A stretch of 62,613 nt of DNA from Desertihabitans aurantiacus (GTDB lineage Bacteria > Actinomycetota > Actinomycetes > Propionibacteriales > Propionibacteriaceae), in the NCBI RefSeq assembly GCF_003344635.1, contig NZ_QPKK01000002.1:1-62613 (forward strand). The letters are read 5' to 3'. Below the pieces are notes generated by a model. It searched no databases. It was not told the origin of the DNA and worked only from the letters and a program-made list of their open reading frames with translations. Below, piece after piece: positions 59,218 through 62,613 of this stretch. Within the stretch, counting starts at the first letter, position 1; each line of letters begins with the position of its first letter. The position numbers and the translations under genes were made by a program.

Positions 59218-60249
59218 TCAGCGCGCTGTGCCCGCCGCGCCCGCCGGGCGCACCAGACCAACCGCATCGTAGACGTCGGCCAGCGTCTTCGCCGCGACCG
59301 CGCGCGCACGTTCCGCGCCGGCCACCAGCAGCGCCTCCAGCTCGGTCCGCTCCTCCATCAGCTCCAGGGTGCGCTGGCGGAACGGGGTGATGACCTCCAT
59401 CGCGGCATCGGCGACGGCGACCTTGAGGTGGCCGTACATCTTGCCGTCGAAGTCGGCGACCAGCTGCTCGACCGAGCGGCCGCTGAACACCGAGAGCAGG
59501 TTGAGCAGGTTGGAGACGCCCGGCTTGTTCTCCTCGTCGTAGGCGATCACGGTGTCGGAGTCGGTGACCGCGGAGCGGAACTTCTTGATGTTGGCCTTCG
59601 GCTCGTCGAGCAGCTCGATGATCCCGTTGGGCGAGGAAGACGTCTTGCTCATCTTCGAGGTCGGGTCCTGCAGGTCCATGATCTTGCCGACCGAGCCGAC
59701 GATGTGCGGCTCCGGCACGGTGAACACCTCGCCGAAGCGGTGGTTGAAGCGCTGCGCCAGGTCGCGGGTCAGCTCCAGGTGCTGGCGCTGGTCCTCCCCC
59801 ACCGGGACGCGCTCGGCCTGGTAGAGCAGGATGTCGGCGGCCATCAGGATCGGGTAGGTGAACAGCCCGACGTTGGCCTTGTCCGCACCGACGCGGGCCG
59901 ACTTGTCCTTGAACTGGGTCATCCGGCTGGCCTGGCCGAAACCGGTCAGGCAGCTGAGCACCCAGGCCAGCTGGGCGTGCTCACCGACGTGGCTCTGCGC
60001 GAACACCGGCGAGCGCACCGGGTCGACACCGGCCGCCACGAACTGGGCGGCGCTGCGCAGGGTGCGCTCGGTCAGCTGCTGCGGCTCCACCTCGACGGTG
60101 AGCGCGTGCAGGTCCGCGACGCCGTAGAAGGTCTCGTAGTCGTCCTGCAGGGCCACCCACTGCCGCAGCGCACCGAGGTAGTTCCCCAGGTGCAGGGAGT
60201 CGGCGGTGGGCTGGGTCAGGGAGAGCACGCGGGCTGGCATGGCGGTCAT
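59218..60249 (-). CDS. trpS: Tryptophanyl-tRNA synthetase
   Basis: This is a 343-residue class I synthetase that charges tRNA-Trp. The HIGH-type motif is within TQPTADSLHLGNYLGALRQW, and the KMSKS motif reads SKMSKTSSSPNG. PILMAADILLYQAERVPVGE and DQRQHLELTRDLAQRFN form the tryptophan- and tRNA-binding region. The start ATG 60249 or 60240 is possible. The usual SGIQPTG opening has Leu-Thr instead of Gly-Ile here, a mild variation. It lies 37 bp upstream of the kinase-fold gene on the same strand. Confidence 0.95.
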   Translation of the reverse strand: MTAMPARVLSLTQPTADSLHLGNYLGALRQWVALQDDYETFYGVADLHALTVEVEPQQLTERTLRSAAQFVAAGVDPVRSPVFAQSHVGEHAQLAWVLSCLTGFGQASRMTQFKDKSARVGADKANVGLFTYPILMAADILLYQAERVPVGEDQRQHLELTRDLAQRFNHRFGEVFTVPEPHIVGSVGKIMDLQDPTSKMSKTSSSPNGIIELLDEPKANIKKFRSAVTDSDTVIAYDEENKPGVSNLLNLLSVFSGRSVEQLVADFDGKMYGHLKVAVADAAMEVITPFRQRTLELMEERTELEALLVAGAERARAVAAKTLADVYDAVGLVRPAGAAGTAR

Positions 60250-60299
60250 TGTTCCATCGTCGGGACGCCGCCGCGTCCGGGTTCGGCGACCGGCCGGCC

Positions 60300-61637
60300 T
60301 CACGACCCCGGGGTGGCGGGGGTCGCCGGACGCGCCCCGACCGTCACCCGGAAGCGGGCGGCGCGGCGGCCGTCCAGCTCGAGCACCTGGAAGCGGACCG
60401 CGTGCCCGGGCTCGTCCTCACCGGCGTCGGACGCCCGCAGCTCGACCTCGAGCTCGTCGCCGGGCAGCGGGAGGCGTCCGAGCCGGGCCATGAACCAGCC
60501 GGCCACCGTGTCGTAGGGACCCTCGTCGAGGACCAGCCGGTGGCGCTCGGTGAACTCCTCCAGCGTGGTCAGCCCGTCCAGCTCGCCGGCCGCCGGCGCG
60601 GGCATCCCGACCACCACGTCGTACTCGTCGGTGATGTCGCCGACCAGCTCCTCGACCAGGTCCTCCATGGTGACGATGCCGGCGGTGCCGCCGTACTCGT
60701 CGCGGACCACCGCGAGGTGGGCGGCGCGGCGCCGCATCTCGGTCAGCGCCGGCAGCATCCGCACCGTGTCGGGCAGCGAGATCACCGGCCGAACGAGCTG
60801 CTGCACGGTGCTGGCCCGTCCGGCCAGACCGGGGTCGAAGAGGTCGCGGACGTGCACGAAGCCGACCACGTCGTCGGTGGACTGGGCGGTCACCGGGTAG
60901 CGGGAGTGCGGTGCGTCGCGCACCTCGCGGACGGCGCGGGAGACCGGCATGTCGCCGGCCAGGAAGTCCACCTCGGTCCGCGGCACCATCACCTCCCGCA
61001 GGCTGCGCTCGCCCGCGCTGAACACCTCGTCCACGATCCGGCGCTCCTCCGCACCCAGGGTGACCGAGGTGCTGACCATGGCGCGGATCTCCTCGTCGGT
61101 CACCTCCTCCCGGCTCGCCTTCGGGTCGCCGCCGAGCAGCCGCACCGCCACGTTGGTGGACGCCCCCAGCAGCCAGATCACCGGCCGGGCCAGGGTGGCG
61201 ATGAGGTCGACCAGCGGCGCCAGCGCCAGCGCGAAGCCCTCGGCCCGTTGCAGCGCGAGCCGCTTGGCGGTGAGCTCGCCCAGCACGATCGAGAGGTAGG
61301 AGATGACGATGGTGATGGCGACCAGGGCCAGGGTGTCGGCCACGCCGGCCGGCACGCCCCGGCTCTGCAGCACCGGCGACAGGTCGTCGGCGAGGGTGGC
61401 GGCGCCGAAGGCGGCGGACAGGAAGCCGGCCAGGGTCACCCCGATCTGCACCGCGGAGAGGAAGCGGTTGGGGTTGGCGGCCAGCCGGGCCACCTTCTGA
61501 CCCCGGCTGCCGCGGTGGCTGAGGCTCTTGACCTGGCTCTCGCGCAGCGACACCAGCGACATCTCCGCCGCGGCGAACACCCCGCCGACCACCGTGAAGA
61601 GCAGGATCAGCCCGATGTTGACGAGCGTGGAGTTCAC
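60300..61637 (-). CDS. CNNM/CBS domain membrane protein (hemolysin C/CorC family)
   Basis: This is a 445-residue inner-membrane protein, often linked to magnesium or cobalt transport or resistance. The CNNM (DUF21) domain fills residues 1 to about 190, with VNIGLILLFTVVGGVFAAAE and IVISYLSIVLGELTAKRLAL. Two CBS modules follow (about 210-335, including VMVPRTEVDFLAGDMPVSRA and DEYGGTAGIVTMEDLVEELV). A CorC_HlyC domain ends it. GTG at 61637 is the family-like start. It overlaps neither neighbour but lies close to trpS (50 bp) and to the P-loop gene (32 bp). Confidence 0.93.
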   Translation of the reverse strand: MNSTLVNIGLILLFTVVGGVFAAAEMSLVSLRESQVKSLSHRGSRGQKVARLAANPNRFLSAVQIGVTLAGFLSAAFGAATLADDLSPVLQSRGVPAGVADTLALVAITIVISYLSIVLGELTAKRLALQRAEGFALALAPLVDLIATLARPVIWLLGASTNVAVRLLGGDPKASREEVTDEEIRAMVSTSVTLGAEERRIVDEVFSAGERSLREVMVPRTEVDFLAGDMPVSRAVREVRDAPHSRYPVTAQSTDDVVGFVHVRDLFDPGLAGRASTVQQLVRPVISLPDTVRMLPALTEMRRRAAHLAVVRDEYGGTAGIVTMEDLVEELVGDITDEYDVVVGMPAPAAGELDGLTTLEEFTERHRLVLDEGPYDTVAGWFMARLGRLPLPGDELEVELRASDAGEDEPGHAVRFQVLELDGRRAARFRVTVGARPATPATPGS

Positions 61638-61669
61638 GCGCCGAACCCTAGTCGGCCCGGCGGTGGCGG

Positions 61670-62215
61670 TCAGCGTCCGTCGACGACGAGGTCGGCGCGC
61701 AGGTCGGGACGCTGCTCGGCGAGGTAGTCCTCCTCGCTGGGGATCCACTCGGCCAGCCACCGCTCGCGCCACACCCGCTCGCCGTCGCGGGAGCGCGCCC
61801 GGGCGTGCCGGATCGCGGCCGGGACGTCCACCCAGATGGTGACGTCCCAGGGCACCGTCAGCCGCCGGTCGGTGGCCGAGACCCCCTCGACGACGACGGG
61901 GACGCCCGGGGAGGCCTGCTGCCACTCCAGCGGCCGGTCGGCGGTGAGGTCCCAGCGCTGCCACCGTGCCACCCGGTCGGCCAGCAGCGGCTGGAGCACC
62001 TGGGTGGTGAAGAGGTCGTGGTGCCAGGTCGGCACACCGGGACGGGCGAAGTCGTCGACGTGCACCACCACGGCCCCGTCCAGCGCGCGTCGCAGCGTCT
62101 CGGCGAAGGTGGTCTTGCCCGAGGCGCCCATCCCGTCGACCCCGACCCAGGACGTCCGCCGCAGGGGTGTGAGCCGCTCCCGCACCTGCCGGACCGCCAC
62201 CGCGGCATCGATCAC
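61670..62215 (-). CDS. Uridine kinase-like P-loop protein
   Basis: This is a 181-residue nucleoside/nucleotide-kinase-like protein. Walker A lies in WVGVDGMGASGKTTFAETLR, and VVVHVDDFARPGVPTWHHDL holds the acidic residue expected for substrate binding. VVVEGVSATDRRLTVPWDVT and ARSRDGERVWRERWLAEWIP match the uridine kinase lid region. GTG at 62215 follows GGAGGAG at the right distance. A nucleoside or a small hydroxylated compound is the likely substrate. Confidence 0.88.
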   Translation of the reverse strand: MIDAAVAVRQVRERLTPLRRTSWVGVDGMGASGKTTFAETLRRALDGAVVVHVDDFARPGVPTWHHDLFTTQVLQPLLADRVARWQRWDLTADRPLEWQQASPGVPVVVEGVSATDRRLTVPWDVTIWVDVPAAIRHARARSRDGERVWRERWLAEWIPSEEDYLAEQRPDLRADLVVDGR

Positions 62216-62307
62216 GGCACTCCTCCGGGGGGACGGTCGCGGGGCTACGCTGGCGGCGCGGGTTCGGGCGCACCACCTCGACGGTGCCTTCACGAAAGGG
62301 CTGCTGC

Positions 62308-62613
62308 GTGTCGTCACAGTACTTCGCCGGAGGAGACCCGGGACCGCACCGCGACGACCGGACGGGCTCCGAGCCGACCGAGCCGCTCCCCGCCGACCCG
62401 ACCCCGTCCGGGACGACCTGGCCCGCCTACCCGGCACCGCCCGAGCCGACCCGTCCGCTCGATCCGGAGGCCGCCGCCTGGGGGCCGGGCTCCTCCACCT
62501 CCGCCGACCCGGACGCACCGCACCCCTCCGCGTCGGCCGACCCGTACGCACCCCGGTCCGCCGCCTCGGCCGAGCCGTACGCGCCGTACCCGGCTGCCGC
62601 GCCCGCCGACCCC
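62308..62613 (+). CDS. Proline/serine-rich protein, N-terminal part only
   Basis: GTG at 62308 with AAAGGG upstream begins a frame that runs off the right edge (102 codons visible). It is rich in Pro, Ala, Asp and Ser, with repeated SADPYAP/SAEPYAP-like units. Such disordered starts are common in actinobacterial membrane or secretion-linked proteins. No domain is visible yet and no function can be given. Confidence 0.65.
   Translation, partial: MSSQYFAGGDPGPHRDDRTGSEPTEPLPADPTPSGTTWPAYPAPPEPTRPLDPEAAAWGPGSSTSADPDAPHPSASADPYAPRSAASAEPYAPYPAAAPADP

Overview
The window is high-GC DNA with actinobacterial gene content: lipoprotein-dependent ABC importers, a LacI regulator, GAF-ANTAR and ArsR regulators, an Old Yellow Enzyme, a short tryptophanyl-tRNA synthetase and a nucleoside-salvage operon. 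Many genes appear leaderless, with a TANNNT-like box six to eight bases before ATG or GTG. The overall style recalls Geodermatophilales or related families. I cannot fix the genus from this sequence alone. No rRNA, tRNA, CRISPR array, phage or complete transposon was seen.

Region 1 (1-5.6 kb): a minus-strand sugar catabolism operon holds a Gfo/Idh dehydrogenase, a TIM-barrel isomerase and two LplB/LplC-type permeases. The last permease runs off the left edge. A divergent LacI regulator sits next to it, and both promoter regions carry TGGCAA/TTGCCA half-sites.

Region 2 (5.6-22.8 kb): a loose accessory region of mostly single genes on both strands with long gaps. It holds small-molecule kinases of the aminoglycoside phosphotransferase (APH) fold, GNAT acetyltransferases, a serine hydrolase, a nitrilase-like hydrolase, a stand-alone MraY paralogue, NUDIX and phosphorylase enzymes, and several broken genes (HTH regulator, HEAT protein, VOC fragment, DinB remnant). 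An 18-bp element close to TGACGNTCGTYTGTGAGC occurs six times here. Two copies have identical spacing to leaderless genes.

Region 3 (22.8-26 kb): an operon-like block joins a TrmB-type regulator to a short, archaeal-type adenylosuccinate synthetase homologue. The synthetase lacks the usual catalytic histidine, and an APH-fold kinase follows. A clean inverted repeat lies in the regulator's promoter.

Region 4 (26-43.1 kb): more APH-fold kinases, GNATs, a methyltransferase, DinB, HIT and NUDIX proteins, then an MFS exporter co-oriented with a MerR regulator fused to a sliding-clamp-like domain. It ends in a low-GC patch and two decayed genes, one resembling the end of an ATP-dependent DNA ligase. 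In all, eleven APH-fold kinases lie between 5.6 and 40.5 kb, with a twelfth at 58 kb.

Region 5 (43.1-62.6 kb): ordinary, tightly packed chromosome. It contains an aldo/keto reductase, an ArsR-CDF-CDF metal efflux operon with two palindromes at its start, nucleoside uptake and salvage (bmp lipoprotein, ATPase, two permeases, cdd, a GAF-ANTAR regulator, add), an M20 amidohydrolase, an acyl-CoA mutase large subunit, a dienelactone hydrolase, another kinase-fold protein, trpS, a CNNM/CBS membrane protein, a uridine-kinase-like protein and the start of a proline-rich protein.
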